From the NCBI GenBank assembly GCA_032622095.1, contig CP136065.1:215926151-215990150 (forward strand): 64,000 bases of DNA, read 5' to 3'. Both the position numbers and the translations under genes were made by a program. Under the pieces are notes generated by a model that saw nothing but the letters and a program-made list of their open reading frames with translations, did not search any database and had not been told where the DNA came from. Within the stretch, counting starts at the first letter, position 1. Every line of letters begins with the position of its first letter. Source of the stretch: Siphonodentalium dalli. Its lineage: Eukaryota; Mollusca; Scaphopoda; Gadilida; Siphonodentaliidae. Of the stretch, positions 11,163 to 25,300 are shown in pieces.

Positions 11163-13412
11163 AGATAGAGTTATGATTATGTTTAGAGTACTACGTCATG
11201 AAATTATGTGCAGGATCTCATCAAATTATGCGCACATTCGAACTAGCTGTGATATCCTAACCATCACCATGGATACGGTATCAATTCCTTTCATTTGTAT
11301 CAAAAACTTCATTAAATGATACAGACACTGTCAGTTAATTTTGTAGCACCCATCCACCTGTCAAGCCTCAAAAACTATCCTCAATTGGCTGATTGAATAG
11401 AAGGTTATTGAACATCTTGTGGATCATGCATAACGAACAATTCAACGCGAATGATTATCCATGCATTGCCGTGATCAGTAATCCTAATCATTATCTTTTG
11501 AGAAACATATTTTTTGGCCCCACATGAATTGTACGACTACGAATAGCTAGTTACATAGTAGTTACTCTATCTGTGAGTTGCAGAACCCCCCTAATATCTT
11601 AACTCTTTTACTGCCACCCCCGCCACATGGACATATCCCCCCCCCCCCCCCAAGTGCCAAGCATTCTGGATGTAAATACATAGAGAGTAATCAATTGGTT
11701 CCGAGAATTACGTTAAACAATTCACGAGAGACGTCGGTAAGAAACGAGTGCGCGTTAGTGCACCAGTAACGCGCATGAGTTTCTTACCAAAACGTCTCCC
11801 GCTTCGAGTGAATTATTTAACGTAATTCTCAGAACTAATTGATTACTCTATTTATTACACTTCTGCATCAATTTGGTTCGCCAAATATGATTAAAAACAC
11901 ACAGAATTAATGCATGAAAGTCCCGTTGTGGAGAAAGATCACTCATCGAAAATTGAGTCTTGATCAGTAAGCGAAGTAACGTCAATGACGTCACGGGAAA
12001 TGACATAATTCACTAGTGACATTACCATTTTTAAATAACAGCGTTTTCAATGGAAATCGCAAATAGGAGTGTAATAAAAGTATTTTATGCATATACGGGT
12101 AATGCAATGACTGTCGGGTAATTATTGATGTATTTATTTGAAACTTCACATGTGGGTATATATGGCAATGACCTATCATCAGCTGCTGTGGAAACCCATT
12201 GAAGGTCATAGGGGTCATCATATGGGTCACGTGACCTTGGCAGACATCTTTGATTTGCTTTAATTTATTTTTTATGTCATTTCCTAGTTTATTACCTTTT
12301 TCCTCGTTTCTGGTCGCTTTTTCGATCGCCGCAGCTTTTTGAATGCCTGATACTCATCAACTCGAAACCATGTGATTCCCCACCATGTACTAAAAGAACT
12401 GAATTAGATGGTGTCGCATTTCGGTTCCAAATTTAATAACGTGAACCCTTATGAAAATATACTACAGTATTATACAATAGTAAATACATATACCATATAT
12501 TGATTGCATCCTAACAAAAGTGAATTCGTCAACAGTATATTCTGGCTTGGACTGTACTCAGAACTTCAGGTGTAGCATGACCTTGACTGACCTTTCTTCT
12601 AAATTGTCAGCGCACACCAGCACTCTATAGAAAATAACCGAACCTCCTTTGTAATGCAACAAAACAATAGAATTACATCCATAATAACAGATGCACCCTC
12701 AAATTCGCATAAGTGGGCTATTGGCAGCGACTGGGTAACTCGCATTTATGCGAGATTGGCAGCGAAAGAGTTAAAGGTACACAGATCACTAAACTAGATC
12801 CATCTGAAGGATTTATCAGGCACTGCAATCCAGACAAACCCAATGATTTAAATCTAAAATTTGGGTTTTCTGCTTAGAATAACTCCCAGCAGTTGGGACA
12901 AAAATTATAATTGCGAGCATGCAGCACACAAAGTACTGTTTTCGTCATATAGTGTGGTAGTTTTATTCGGCATAATGATTAATTATTGAATGTAACACAG
13001 AAACTGAAGTGCATACCTTTTCTGAATAAACACTAGTTACATTTCAAGAATTTTCAACACTTTACCCAATAATCTATGATTATCTCTAATACTGTTCTAT
13101 AGCAGTGGATTTTAAAAGGTTTGATATTGTTGATATGAAAATAAATCATGATCGGTGAAATTCACAAGACTGCTCTGAGTACATTTATTTCTACTTCTAG
13201 AAAATGTCAATATATCCCCATTAAATCCCATTTATCTGTTTAATTACATATATATTACACAAGTAAAAGTGAAACAGTATGAAAAAACCATGTTCTTTTC
13301 TTTATATGAGACACATTAGAGACAATTGATGATATATCTGATCATAAGTTTCACTTATACTCTGCAGTCTACAATCATTCTTCCTCGTATATTCGGAGCA
13401 GTTGTGTTCTCT
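11163..13412. other. Intergenic, mostly unannotated
   Basis: Apart from the foldback at 11681-11851 and a C tract, only a hairpin-like relic with GGCAGCGA repeats (12700-12770) is seen. Confidence 0.55.
11681..11851. repeat. Foldback repeat with about 80-bp arms
   Basis: GAGTAATCAATTGGTTCCGA ... AGAACTAATTGATTACTC, including GACGTCGGTAAGAAACGAGT and inverse. Confidence 0.8.
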
Positions 13413-13778
13413 TATCATCTGTTAAAGTGATGGGAAACACTCCGGTATGGTGATCAACTAGAAATGGAGAATAATCTTGCTCAAAGTAGTAATTTTTACA
13501 AATAGTATACCCAAATTGCCAACAAACACCGTCATTCTTGTATATTAATTAAATACAATGACTCTCGATGGCGAAATCGTTTTTGTTAGCTTATCACAGA
13601 TAGTTGCGTCCCGAATTGAGAAGTAAATATTTACAATTGCGCCTAGTTCAGACGATGTTTTCTATGGAGTGGTAAGGTTGATTAGTTTGAAATTTTCAGT
13701 GATGTTACTAGAATGCTATATTCCTCCAGTGCCTGAATACTAACTTATTAGTTTCACGCACCGGAATACATGTAAATA
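13413..13778. repeat. 365-bp dispersed repeat, copy 1
   Basis: TTAAAGTGATGGGAAACACT, GGAGAATAATCTTGCTCAAA, TACAATGACTCTCGATGGCG, ATTAGTTTCACGCACCGG. Shared with 31570 and 41589. Confidence 0.8.
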
Positions 13779-14156
13779 CAATATATGTTTTTGCACAAAA
13801 TGTAATTTTCATTTGATTTTGCCAAATTTTGATGGCCATTTTGGAACAGACATTCTACCGATATGGTTTACGACTATACATTGTTTGTGTATATTTCTAA
13901 TTATTACTAATTTGGTACCTAATTGCTGTACCTACCCCATAAATTCATAATTTTCTGATACTGACGGCCATCTTGGACGCCATATTAAATTGGGAATTTT
14001 CTTTATCAATTTCTTCCGGGTCTAAGCGCATGACGGCCATACTATTATGGACAGGTCCAGACAAGGTTACTGGACTTCGATGTGCTGGACTGGACCTCCT
14101 AGCCGGTCCACACGACTGGTCTGGATGATTTAAACGCTCATTCCGTTGAAGGTACT

Positions 14157-14291
14157 CAATCGTGCTCAAACAGACAAATTGCGGGTGTAAGATGGATAAC
14201 TCTAAAATCAAGTGGTAATTATTGTTAATAACTAACCACTTGATTTTAGTGTTATCCATCTTACACCCGCAATTTGTCTGTTTGAGCACGA
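14157..14291. repeat. Foldback repeat with about 60-bp arms
   Basis: CGTGCTCAAACAGACAAATT, GCGGGTGTAAGATGGATAAC and the near-exact inverse, around a TTGTTAATAA centre. Related fragments at 16350, 39700 and 60700. Confidence 0.85.
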
Positions 14292-14460
14292 GGCAGACTA
14301 AATTAGTGTCCCAGATCTCGATAAATTAACGAATTCAAAAATCGATATCTGATCACTCTGAGCTTTGATGTGTGGGTTCCTCGACTCGAATCAAATATTT
14401 TTTACCCCTGAAGCCAAAGAAATAGTAATATAGGACCCTCTGATCGGATTGAGTACCTTT

Positions 14461-15003
14461 GAACACAAGAAAGACTAAGACAAGATTGATTTTGTTGTCA
14501 TATATTATTAATCAATTTTCTCACATTTACAATTATTTATTTAAATTTGATCACAATTATTACAATAAATTATGATAAAGAACAATATATGCACAATAGA
14601 CATTGCAATCATATTGTAGACTGAAAGGAACAACACATTATGAATGAAAATTTCTTGAGAACTTAGCTGAAGACATTTTCCCAAATATTCACGATTTAAA
14701 TATCAGCATTCAAAGCCTATAGATCAAGAAATATCAGAAGTTAAGCCTTTCATGACGGGAGCTGCACTAGTGCAGCATTAAAGATCATGTGCCAGTGCAT
14801 TATCTAATATATGCTAGTCTCCCACAGGGAGCCTCGCATATATAAGAGCTAAATCATGCCATGAATCTCTACTCTGGCTAACGCCCGTAGAGATCATATT
14901 CCACCAGTACAAAATCTTGGAACTTTTTGAAGTTTTGACAGGGAACCTTGTGAAGTTGAAAAAATAATGCGGGGAATATATTTTTTAGTTTTTATCTGTT
15001 CCT
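14461..15003 (+). repeat. 543-bp module E, uninterrupted copy
   Basis: GAACACAAGAAAGACTAAGA ... TTTTATCTGTTCCT. Matches 8880-8956 plus 9570-10040, with the 613-bp insertion absent. Confidence 0.9.
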
Positions 15004-15386
15004 TAATAATGTACTTCACTGTTGGTTAAGGTCGTAACTCGAAATTTCATCACGATTTCAGTGACTTTGTGAGCGATTTTGCTTTGCGTCGCTTACAATT
15101 TTCACCTTCAGTGAAGTACATTATTAAGGAACAGATAATAACGAAGAACTATTCCCCGCATTATTTTTCGACTTTATAAGGTTCCCTGTCAAAACTTTGA
15201 CAAGTTCCAAGGTTTTGTATATGAACTCTGCAGGCGTTAGCCAGAGTAGAGATTCATGGCATGATCTAAGAGCATGCACTGGCTTACAAGGTCAAGGTAA
15301 ATAATGTTATGCCAATGTATTGCATTGAATGCATTGGCACATGGTTTTTGCAAATTTTCAAGAAGCTCCAGCCATGGAAGGGTTAA
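14741..15386. mobile_element. piggyBac-like MITE, family P3 (long foldback copy)
   Basis: TTAAGCCTTTCATGACGGGAGC-type left end and GCTCCAGCCATGGAAGGGTTAA-type right end. Internally a large foldback: 14880-15003 is mirrored at 15110-15260. One hairpin-like module at 14790-14850. Confidence 0.7.
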
Positions 15387-15552
15387 TTTAGGCCAATATA
15401 AATAAATTACTAGATTCTCATCCAATTTGTTTGAGAAAATTGGGGCGGGTGGGCAAAGTTTTTATTTTTATATTTTATTCTTCCTAACATAAATGGTCAT
15501 GGACAGTTCTAGAAATTGAAGCAGAATCCTACCTTACACAATATAAGGTGAT

Positions 15553-16049
15553 TTAACCCTTTCAGTGCCAGGGGCCGATCTCATCGGCCCTAATTTACGG
15601 TCTGTAAAATCGGCCCTAAAAAAATTATAAAATAAAAAAAACAAACATTTTTTTATTTATTTTTTATTTTTTATTTTTTTGGGTTGAAATTTTTGTTGGG
15701 TATGCTTAAGCATGCTATAGCGAATTTAAAAACAAACTGGATAAAACCTTAGGGGCATGTTATAACTCAAAGCTATCACCAAGTATTCATAGTAATAATT
15801 TTGATGCCCATGAAAAACGTAAGATTCCCTGGCACTAAACCGACAAAATAAGTCTGTTAAAGAATATAAGAAAAAATTATTAAAATTGTAAAAAATTGTA
15901 AAAATTAACAAATGATGAAAAATTGTTAGGCCAATGCATTCTCTTATATATGCGAGGCGACCTATGGTCGACTCGCATATATAAGAGAATGCATTGGTAC
16001 AGGGTATATGGGTTGATACAAAAATCGGACCTGGCACTGAAAGGGTTAA
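15553..16049. mobile_element. piggyBac-like MITE, family P2 (longest copy)
   Basis: TTAA, CCCTTTCAGTGCCAGG / CCTGGCACTGAAAGGG, TTAA. It holds one hairpin (15930-15997) identical in sequence to the P1 hairpin, plus about 300 bp (TTGGGTATGCTTAAGCATGC) shared with the 7405 copy. Confidence 0.85.
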
Positions 16050-17207
16050 ATTGCCCAATCAGATCAAAATAGATTGATAAGTCATTGAAATGTACTTTGA
16101 TGGCTAAGGCATGAGAAACCACTAAAACTTTACAATCTTGCCACCTCCCCTTCACTTATTGACGATGGGGTATTTCATCACAGAGGAGAAGAGTTAAAGG
16201 TACTTCAGTTATCAGAATCGAGTAATTGCCCAGAAATAATGCTAACCACAGTCAACAATAGTATAAAATTGTCGAAAACCCAGGGAAAACCTGGTATTTT
16301 TCAACATTTTGTTCAACTAAAATTTGCCAGTTTGTCAAATATCTGACAAAATCAAGCCACTTGATTTTTCGAGTTATCCATCTTCATCCCCAATTTGGTC
16401 CGAGACTGTCTTCTCGTCAACTGTTTACTGGGCCACTTAAAATTATTGGCGGTGAAAAAAATTTCAAACATCGATATCTGATTACTCTGAGTTTTGATGG
16501 GTGGGTTCCTCGACTCGAATCAAATATTTATTACCCCCGAAGCCAAGGAAACAGTAATTTGTGAGCGTTAATTCAGATTATGCATCTTTAACAAAAGCAA
16601 ATGCTTGTTGTCTAATTCTCTATTTCCATATACCACCATCATATTCCATTGTATCATTGTGTGTTCTATTGTTTGTTTGTTATCTGATATTCTGATTTGG
16701 AAATAAAAATATGTTTACACTGAGGCATTAGAAATAAATGTTTACATGAAAATTATCCAAATATAACTTGACGAGGGGGGGGGGACTAAAAATAGGGTCG
16801 GGAGGGGATAAGAATCTAGCAATTTTCTTTATATTGGCCTTAGGCAGAATATTATGTTTTTTGTGAAGTTGGAGAACTCATAATTTATGGAAGTTTCAAG
16901 TCAAAGAGGGGGAATTTTCCACTCTTATATATAAAAGAGTAAGATCTGTCTGTCGGTCCATAATTTTCTCCCAGACCCCTCAACCTATTTCAACTAAATC
17001 TGGTATTAGTTTTCAAAATTTTGATTTAAAAAAATTTAATTAAACAAAATAATAATATTAACAATAGAACTTTTTAATTCAGCAGGGAGCTGTTCAAATG
17101 ATCCGTGCACAAAGGGGCTGCCACTGAATTAAGGCTCTGTCTAAGATCAAAATGTGCATGGAGCGCTCTCAGGGCCCCTAACACTCAAACAGGGCAAAGG
17201 CCCCTCC

Positions 17208-17335
17208 GATGCTGAATAAAGCGGTTCCAGAGGGTGAAATTGGTGATGCTAGCCCTCCATGTGGGATAGCATCACTAAATTCACCCTCCAGCGACCTCAT
17301 TCTATAAATACCAAACACACTATTTCCAAGCTTGT
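17208..17335. mobile_element. Family A hairpin, decayed
   Basis: GGTGAAATTGGTGATGCTAG and inverse, right terminus CACTATTTCCAAGCTTG. Confidence 0.7.
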
Positions 17336-17714
17336 ATTCAGGTGATGATTTTGATATTTTATATCTGACAATCCACTCCAATTCCATTAATACTTGACGG
17401 TAAACAGCACCACAGGGTGTCCCAGTTCTATCGCTGTCACATTCCAACTTGCATGAAAAAATTAGGTAGATATCAGGTAGCTAAACATCTGAAAGACAGA
17501 GCTAAAGCATGCACATCATCACAGAATTGTATATACATGTATCCCACAATAATTACTTGGCTTAACATTTTCTTTACTAAATACTCATTGACGAGTTGTA
17601 CCCTTTGGAAAAGTTCAGATAATAAGGGAGTTTGTTATCCCTGGAAAACAAAGTTTGGCAGGGAATATATAAATGGGCTCCATTTGGATTTTAATGATTT
17701 TCGGTATGTTGATG

Positions 17715-17777
17715 GGGCGGGGGGTGGGGGGGGGGGGGGGGGGGGGGGGGGGGGTGGGGGGGGGGTGGGGGGGGGAG
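17715..17777 (+). repeat. G-rich simple repeat
   Basis: About 60 bases of G broken by a few T; it encodes a false poly-glycine. Could form a quadruplex. The length is likely unreliable in assembly. Confidence 0.9.
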
Positions 17778-18658
17778 AAAATTTAGAAAACAGGTTTCGT
17801 CCATTTGAATTTTTCCAGAGTTATGGTCCTTAGCTTTAACATTGAGTAAAGGTGTTTAGTGTGAAAATGGATTTTGCTCTTTGCATGACTAAATAATTCG
17901 GCACAGCCTACAGGCCACATCCCTCATCAGTTAGTCACCAAACTTTATATGGATCTTCGGGGTAGCCTCTAGATTGGAGCAGTCAAATGTTTTCCTAAAA
18001 ATTTGTCAAAAAAACATGGTCACCAGCAGCCATATTGAATTTTACATTTAAGTCAATTGGCACACCCTGCAGCCCACATTTGTAAGAGGAAAGTTTTAAA
18101 AATTTAGAGAGATGTTCAGGATCACCTCCAGATGGGAGCTATTTAATTTGAACGATTATCAATGAAAAACATGGCCACCAGCAGCCATCTTGGATTTTAC
18201 TCTTTGCTTGACTAATTAATAGGCCATTCCAATGTATACTCTTATAATTGATGGGAGAATCCATTTAGTAATGAAAGAGTTGAAGGAGTGAACCCACATT
18301 GATTGTATGAAGTGGGTCTAAATTCTGAACAACAGATCACCGAAGAAATTGCCCTTTTGAATAATGGACCTTTTAAACAACAAACTTTCTGGTCCGTCTG
18401 ATTAAATCCCCGTAGGTCATTCCCTCCTTTAAAAATACACATCAACACAATATTGTGGTTCAAATGAGCCATGTCCCGTTTAAGGTACATTTCAGTATAT
18501 AGTAAGAAATGAAGTTTGGTCACTGAAATCATAGGGTAACTCAGTGCTAATCTTGAATACATGCAGACATCATAAATCCGTAACTGCAATAATGCTATGA
18601 ATCAAACACATAGCGTTACAAGATTTATATGTTTTTAGGTGTAATATTGTGGGATAAG

Positions 18659-19104
18659 CAAGTCTTGAAATAGTGTGTCTGACATTTGTAGAATGAGGTC
18701 CGCAGTGGGTGAATTTTTGGACGATATCCCGCACAGCGGGTTAGCATACCTAATTTCACCCAATAGGGACCTCATTCTGATTAGGCCTCATCTTCTAGGA
18801 AGTATCTATAGTCTCAAATTAACATTGTTTTCAGTCACTCTTTTCCTTCAGTTTCTATATCCCCTAATTTGCAGAAGATAAATTGCCTAATCGAGGAGAC
18901 GAATATGTGAACATCGCCAACTGCAACTGGGGAACTTCAGTCTGATCCTAGGTCTCCCATATGTAGCGTTTGAGGCCTTAGCAGAATGAGGTTCCCAGAG
19001 GATTGAATTTGGTGATGCTATCCTGCAGTGCGGGGTAGCATCACTAAGTTCACCCTCTGGGGACCTCATTCGGCAAATGACAGACAGACTATTTCAAGAC
19101 TTGG
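18659..19104. mobile_element. Family A full-length element
   Basis: Terminal hairpin, 190-bp spacer (GGCCTCATCTTCTAGGAAGT, TTTGCAGAAGATAAATTGCC), second hairpin, terminal CAAGACTTG. About 65 bp beyond the BTB gene's stop. Confidence 0.8.
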
Positions 19105-19167
19105 GGATAAGATACAATTCTGTCACATATAATAATAGTTTCATTGCAAAGATAACTTAACTATATG

Positions 19168-19362
19168 CTAGGATGATGAGAAAAAGAAATTAAGCGCTCG
19201 ATTTATGTCGTAGTCAGCAGCAACTGCAACTCTAATTAGTTCTCCTTCAGGGACGTCACTGCCGACGATGTCTCGTAGCATCGATAAGCACGCATCTAAT
19301 CTTGAGTTATCCTCAGCAAGGGCAAGGTCATCTGATGAACTCGATGTGGAACCAGCAAGATT
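19168..19362 (-). CDS. BTB gene exon 22 (stop), HBS1-N/UBA-like domain
   Basis: Residues 814-877 and the TAG stop. LDACLSMLRDIVGSDVPEGE and VAVAADYDINRALNFFF follow the pattern of the HBS1 N-terminal domain (CLDHMREVLG...P...VL..FDVQKAL). No clear AATAAA was found just downstream. Confidence 0.9.
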   Translation of the reverse strand, partial: NLAGSTSSSSDDLALAEDNSRLDACLSMLRDIVGSDVPEGELIRVAVAADYDINRALNFFFSSS

Positions 19363-22300
19363 CTGAAATAGAAATCTCATGTCAGACTAAGTACAGTAAT
19401 GCTCTAATTAATCGACCTCTTAACCACAGCAGAATTATGGGTAACTTTTCAGGATTTAGTCGGAAATATGGCTTGTTGCCATTCATCGGAAAGCTCTCGG
19501 CGAGCAAGCCATATTTCCGACTAAATCCTGAAAAGTTACCCATAATTCTGCTGTGGTTAAGAGGTCGATTAATTATAGCATTACTGTAGGAATGGTTAAA
19601 CCTTCCATGACTGGAGCTTCCTCACACATATAAGAGAATACATTGGCCTAACAATATTTTCCTTGACCTTGTAAGCCAGTGCATTCTCGTATATATGCGA
19701 GGATCCCTGTGTGAGACTCGCATATATATGAGAATGCGCAGGCACATGATCTTTAATGCTGCACCAGCGCAGCTCCCGTCATGAAAGAGTTAAACATAAT
19801 TTATTTTCCAACACAATTAATTCATTACATGTGAGTTTACGAATGTTATATATAGATGTATGCAAAAAAAGTAAATGAATTTCACTCTTACATTTGCATA
19901 TAATTATGTATATATCTAAAAATTTATATAAGATTTATGGAAGCACAGACTCAGTAGATATAGAAGTGTGAGCCTTTTATAGTCGTTCCTGTAGCAAGCA
20001 AAGCCCACAAAATATATGTGTTCACTAATTATAAATCTTGTATTATTACAGTAGTCAGTGGGTGAGACATTAGGTATAGTTTGTTAGTTGGATGGAAATA
20101 AAACTATGTTTAGCGTACAGAACAGAAAAAGAAGAAAAACAGTGGTTGTGTGCATTTGGGAAGAGCGCCACAAACCCTCCAATGATCCCATGTCTAACGA
20201 GTAGCGGGGTAGCATCACCAAATTCACCCTCTGGGGACCTCATTCTGCTGAGGTGTAAGCAGAATGAGGTCCCCAGAGGGTGAATTTGGTGATGCTAGCC
20301 TGCTATGCGGTGTAGCATCACTAAATTCACCCTCTGGGGACCTCATTCTGCAAATGACAGACACACTATTTCAAGGCTTGGACTTCTCTCTCTTTGATAA
20401 CTCTAGGATGGTCCCATTCTGAGTCAAACACAGACTATTGAACTCAAGCCTAGATATAGTGTGCCTGGCATTTTCAGAATGAGGTCCCCAGAGGGTGAAT
20501 TTAGTGATGCCACCCCACACAGTGGACTAGCATCACTAAATTCACCCTCCAGGGACCTCATTCTGCTTAGGCCTCATCTTCTGGGAAGTATCTATAGTCT
20601 CAAATTAACATTGTTTTAGTTACCTTTTCCCTTCTGTTCAGTTTCTATATCGCTTAATTTGCAGAAGATAAAATGCATCATCAAGGTGAACATCACCAAC
20701 TTCAACTAATAAACTTCAATCTGATCCTAGTTTTCCCAGCCAAAGCAGAATGAGGTCCCCAGAGGGTGAATTTGGTTATGCTAGCCTGCTGTGCAGGGTA
20801 GCATTACTAAATTCACCCTCTGGGGACCTCATTCTGCAAATGTCAGACACATTATATCCAGGCTTGTCCAGTTGTTTCTCTGGATGAAGAGTGCACAGCA
20901 AATTTTGGTCAGAGATATTCCGAGTTAACTATGTTTTGATTTTCTCCTCCATAGGAGCTTACATTATTAATATCTATACTCACAATTCTGGCCATTCCAA
21001 GGTTACACTCTAATTCATCAACTTCACTTAGACTAGAACCAGAACTGGAAGACACTCGACGTTTGCCTTTCCGACTTCTCGTCCTGAAATAAAAAATTTA
21101 GTAACTAAACAGTGATTTTGAATTAGGCGCATTTGAAACCCACAAATAAATAAGAAACTCACAAATATTATGATAGGAGTTTTAAAGCTCTGGTCAACAT
21201 GTTTGACACTTCATCTGATTTTAGATTTTGTAATAGTTTAACATGTAACAATGGTTCATACATGCCACAGATATTTTATTTGACTAACGGCAGCCATGTT
21301 GGATGCCATCTTGGATCCTGAATTTTGCCCAAAGCCCATTTTAGCCGATTTTGGATATGTTATACACGAGATTCTCCCACGTCGAATGACACCAAAACCG
21401 CTTCTTTACCAATTTCTTCTGGGTCTAACTCTATTTGTAATAGTTTAACATGTAACAATGGTTCATACATGCCACAGATATTCATTTAATTTCTATTCAA
21501 TACTAAGTAACACTTATCAGACTTTGCAAACACTGCAACTGGTAAATTTATGTGTGCTTAATTGCAATATAAACATAATTGAAAAAAATAACTATTTCAG
21601 TTGATGAATTCATGAGGAATTAACCACAATTTCTGGTAATATGCTTCACAATCAGCAAAGCTGGTTAATATCCAGTTATGAATAAGTGCTGAGTGAACTT
21701 CCGATAGCACGTGTCAATTATTAATAAATCATTTCGAAGTAAGAGTTATGAAAATCAATTGGATGTAATTAGTTAACCCTTACATGATTGGAGCTTCCTG
21801 AAATATTTCAAAAACCTTGTGCCAATGCATTCTCTTATATATGTGAGTCTCCCATAGGGAGCCTCGCATATATAAGAGTATACATTGGCCTAACAATATT
21901 TACCTTGCCCTTGTAAGCCAGTGCATATATGTATGAGAATGCATTGGCACAAGATCTTTAATGATGCACCAGCGCAGCTCCCATCATCGGGGTTTATCAC
22001 AACGGGGCAGATTTTTACACACATTATTTACCTATGCCATGATATAGCATCTTCTGCTTCCATTACTTACCTGTGCCATGATATAGCATCTTCTGCTTCC
22101 ATTACTTACCTGTGCCATGATATAACATCTTCTGCTTCGATTATTTACCTGTGCCATGATATAGCATCTTCTGCTTCGATTATTTACCTGTGCCATGATA
22201 TAGCATCTTCTGCTTTATTATTTACCTGTGCCATGATATAGCATCTTCTGCTTCCATTACTTACCTGTGCCATGATATAGCATCTTCTGCTTCCACTTGT

Positions 22301-25300
22301 AGATTTTTACACACATTATTTACCTGTGCGATGATATAACATCTTCTGCTTCCACTTGTAGATTTTTACACACATTATTTACCTGTGCCATGATATAACA
22401 TCTTCTGCTTCCATTATTTACCTGTGCCATGATATAACATCTTCTGCTTCCATTATTTACCTGTGCGATGATATAACATCTTCTGCTTCCACTTGTAGAT
22501 TTTTACACACATTATTTACCTGTGCGATGATATAACATCTTCTGCTTCCACTTGTAGATTTTTACACACATTATTTACCTGTGCCATGATATAGCATCTT
22601 CTGCTTCCACTTGTAGATTTTTACACACATTATTTACCTGTGCCATGATATAACATCTTCTGCTTCCATTATTTACCTGTGCGATGATATAACATCTTCT
22701 GCTTCCACTTGTAGATTTTTACACACATTATTTACCTGTGCCATGATATAGCATCTTCTGCTTCCACTTGTAAGTGCTCTGGTAAATCTGCAAACAACTC
22801 CTGATCGGCAACACCAGGGTGCTCAATCATGTATGCGAGCACATAGTCCTGAAATTAGATCAAAACCTGAGCTGTTAAACAGCAAACTAATAATCATATC
22901 ATGTGAAACATCATAACTACTTCATTGATATAGCAGTAGCACTGCTAAATTGTTTTATATCCCATGGTTTCAGGATTTTTTTTATCCAGGTTCGCTAAAC
23001 CTGGCACAATTTTTTTTCCCAGCGTCGAACAAGAACATCAATGAAAGTGTCAATGACACTGTAGCTCAACTTGGAAAGGGAATAATTTCATGTGTACAGT
23101 CAATGGAGTGATTAGGAATGTGGAAAGTTGAAAGGTCTAGTTATGCAAAGAGTAAAATCCAAGATGGCCACTGGCAGCCATGGTTTTTGCCGAATGAGCC
23201 CAAAATGACTCGTTCCCATTTACATGTCAATGTTAACTTCCACGACAAATTTCATGATGATCAGACCAACAGTATGGCCTGAAATCCAAGATGGCTGCTG
23301 GCGGCCATGTTTTTTTTCCGAATGACTCCAAAATGACTCGTTCCCATCTACATGTCAATGTTAACAGCCATGACAAATTTGATAAAGATATGACCAAAGG
23401 TACGACCTGTAGCCTGTGCCAAAATATTTAGTCATGCAAAGAGTAAAATCCAAAATGGCTGCTGGCGGCCATGTTTTTTGGCCGAATGACTCCAAAATGA
23501 CTCGTTCCCATCTACATGTCAATGTTAACAGCCATGACAAATTTGATAAAGATATGACCAAAGGTACGACCTGTAGCCTGTGCCAAAATATTTAGTCATG
23601 CAAAGAGTAAAATCCAAAATGGCTGCTGGCGGCCATGTTTTTTGGCCGAATGACCCCAAATGACTCGTTCCCATCTACATGTCAATATTAACATCCACGA
23701 TAAATTTCATGATGATCAGACAAACAGTATGGCCTGTAGCCCATGCTAATGGATTAAATTTTGAAATCCAAGACGGCCACTGGCATTCCCATCTACATCC
23801 CATTGTCAACATCTGTGACAAATTTCATGATGATCCGAATAAAGGTACGACCTGTAGCCCGTGCCAAAGGATTAGTCATGCAAAGAGTAAACTCCAAGAT
23901 GGCTGCTGGCGGCCATGTTTTTTGGCCGTATGACCCCATTATTACCCGTTCCCATCTGCAAGTCATTGTTAACATCCATGACAAATTTCGTGATGATCAG
24001 ACAAACAGTACGACCTGTAGCCCGTGCCAATTTTATTGAATTTTTAAATCCAAAATGCGGCGGCCATATTTTTTTTCCGAATGACCCCCAAATGACTCGT
24101 TCCCATCTACATGTCAATGTCAACAGCAATGACAAATTTTATAATGATCCGACCAAATGTACGACCTGTAGCCCATGCTAAAGGAAATTGTTGACGAATC
24201 ACACATGCACACACACATACCAAGCCATGGTAATAGCTCAAACTTCACAAAATAAAGTTAAGCTAATAAATATCTGTCAATTTCAATGCAACAATTGTCT
24301 CAAAATTCATTAACCAAACGACAATTTTGAAATCACATGAACTAAACAAGATTTCCCAACCTGGGTAAAAAATGCCAGTTTCAGCAAACATGGGTAAAAA
24401 CATTCCTGGTTTGTGTACCAATTCAACAGTAGTACTAGTCGCACTGGCATGAAACACCTGTTATAATGTTGATTTCAATTTGTGTGATTGTGGAACCACA
24501 GGAAATTAATTGTTGTTAATTAGATTCTAGTAGCAACATCCAGCATGATATTAATCAAGTTGTTGGTTTATTTCAAATTACATAGGAAACAGACGAAAAT
24601 GTTTAGGAAGAATTCAAACAAAAGGCCAATAACTCTGCCCAATACTTCCCAATATGAACTTAGTCTGTACTTGAAACCAAATAAACTTAATTTCTCTTAT
24701 TCAATATTTGGTCCATCACTTGGGCAAAAGATCATCACTATTTAAATTTCATATATCAGTATTTTTTGTCATCTCGCCACTTATCATGAAATTTTAATAT
24801 TTCTTTCCAGACACTCATGAGATATAGACAGTACACAACGCGCATCTTAATCGAGACTCTTTTATCGAATGAGTTGCGGATGGCGCAAATATAACTTTGC
24901 GCCATCCACAACGAGTTCGATAAAAGATTTGAGATTATGATGCAAGTTGTGTTCTGTATTTATTCTACACCGTTCAGTCAGATAAGTTCAATCCATGAAT
25001 GTCACCTTCATTGTTACTATAGCTACCTTTATTGTGATTTAAGTCTGACAAATAACCAGTAATTATGGGGGGTTCACCGGAAGCGGATGATCGACATAAT
25101 GTACGTCATCTTTCTTGGCGACAACGTCAACAAGAATAGTTCCAGCTTGTATTCCACTAGAGGTATACACTAATATGTATTCAATGGCTGGGATTCCGTT
25201 GAATACATGTGACTCACGTCAATGGGTGTGGAATAAATTTTGGTATTCAAACCAAAACTGTAGGTATTCTCATTTAATCGTATTCGTTTACCTTCAGTGT

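Larger units (their letters stand above)
16050..18658. other. Intergenic, scattered repeat fragments
   Basis: Contains pieces of the 14157/60540 repeat families (16355-16560), a family A relic, the G tract, and single degenerate satellite units with CATGGTCACCAGCAGCCATA (17880-18240). Confidence 0.55.

Noticed and set aside
17417-17833. 138-residue ORF with poly-glycine
   Set aside because: The length comes from a G tract, with no homology and no intron signals.
22017-22735. CRISPR-like regular repeat array
   Set aside because: There are no unique spacers; units abut, vary between 39 and 59 bp, and derive from the neighbouring exon.
23640-24181. ORFs on both strands over the satellite (for example 23679-24181)
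   Set aside because: They are frames through a tandem repeat and appear equally in the 46-48 kb array.
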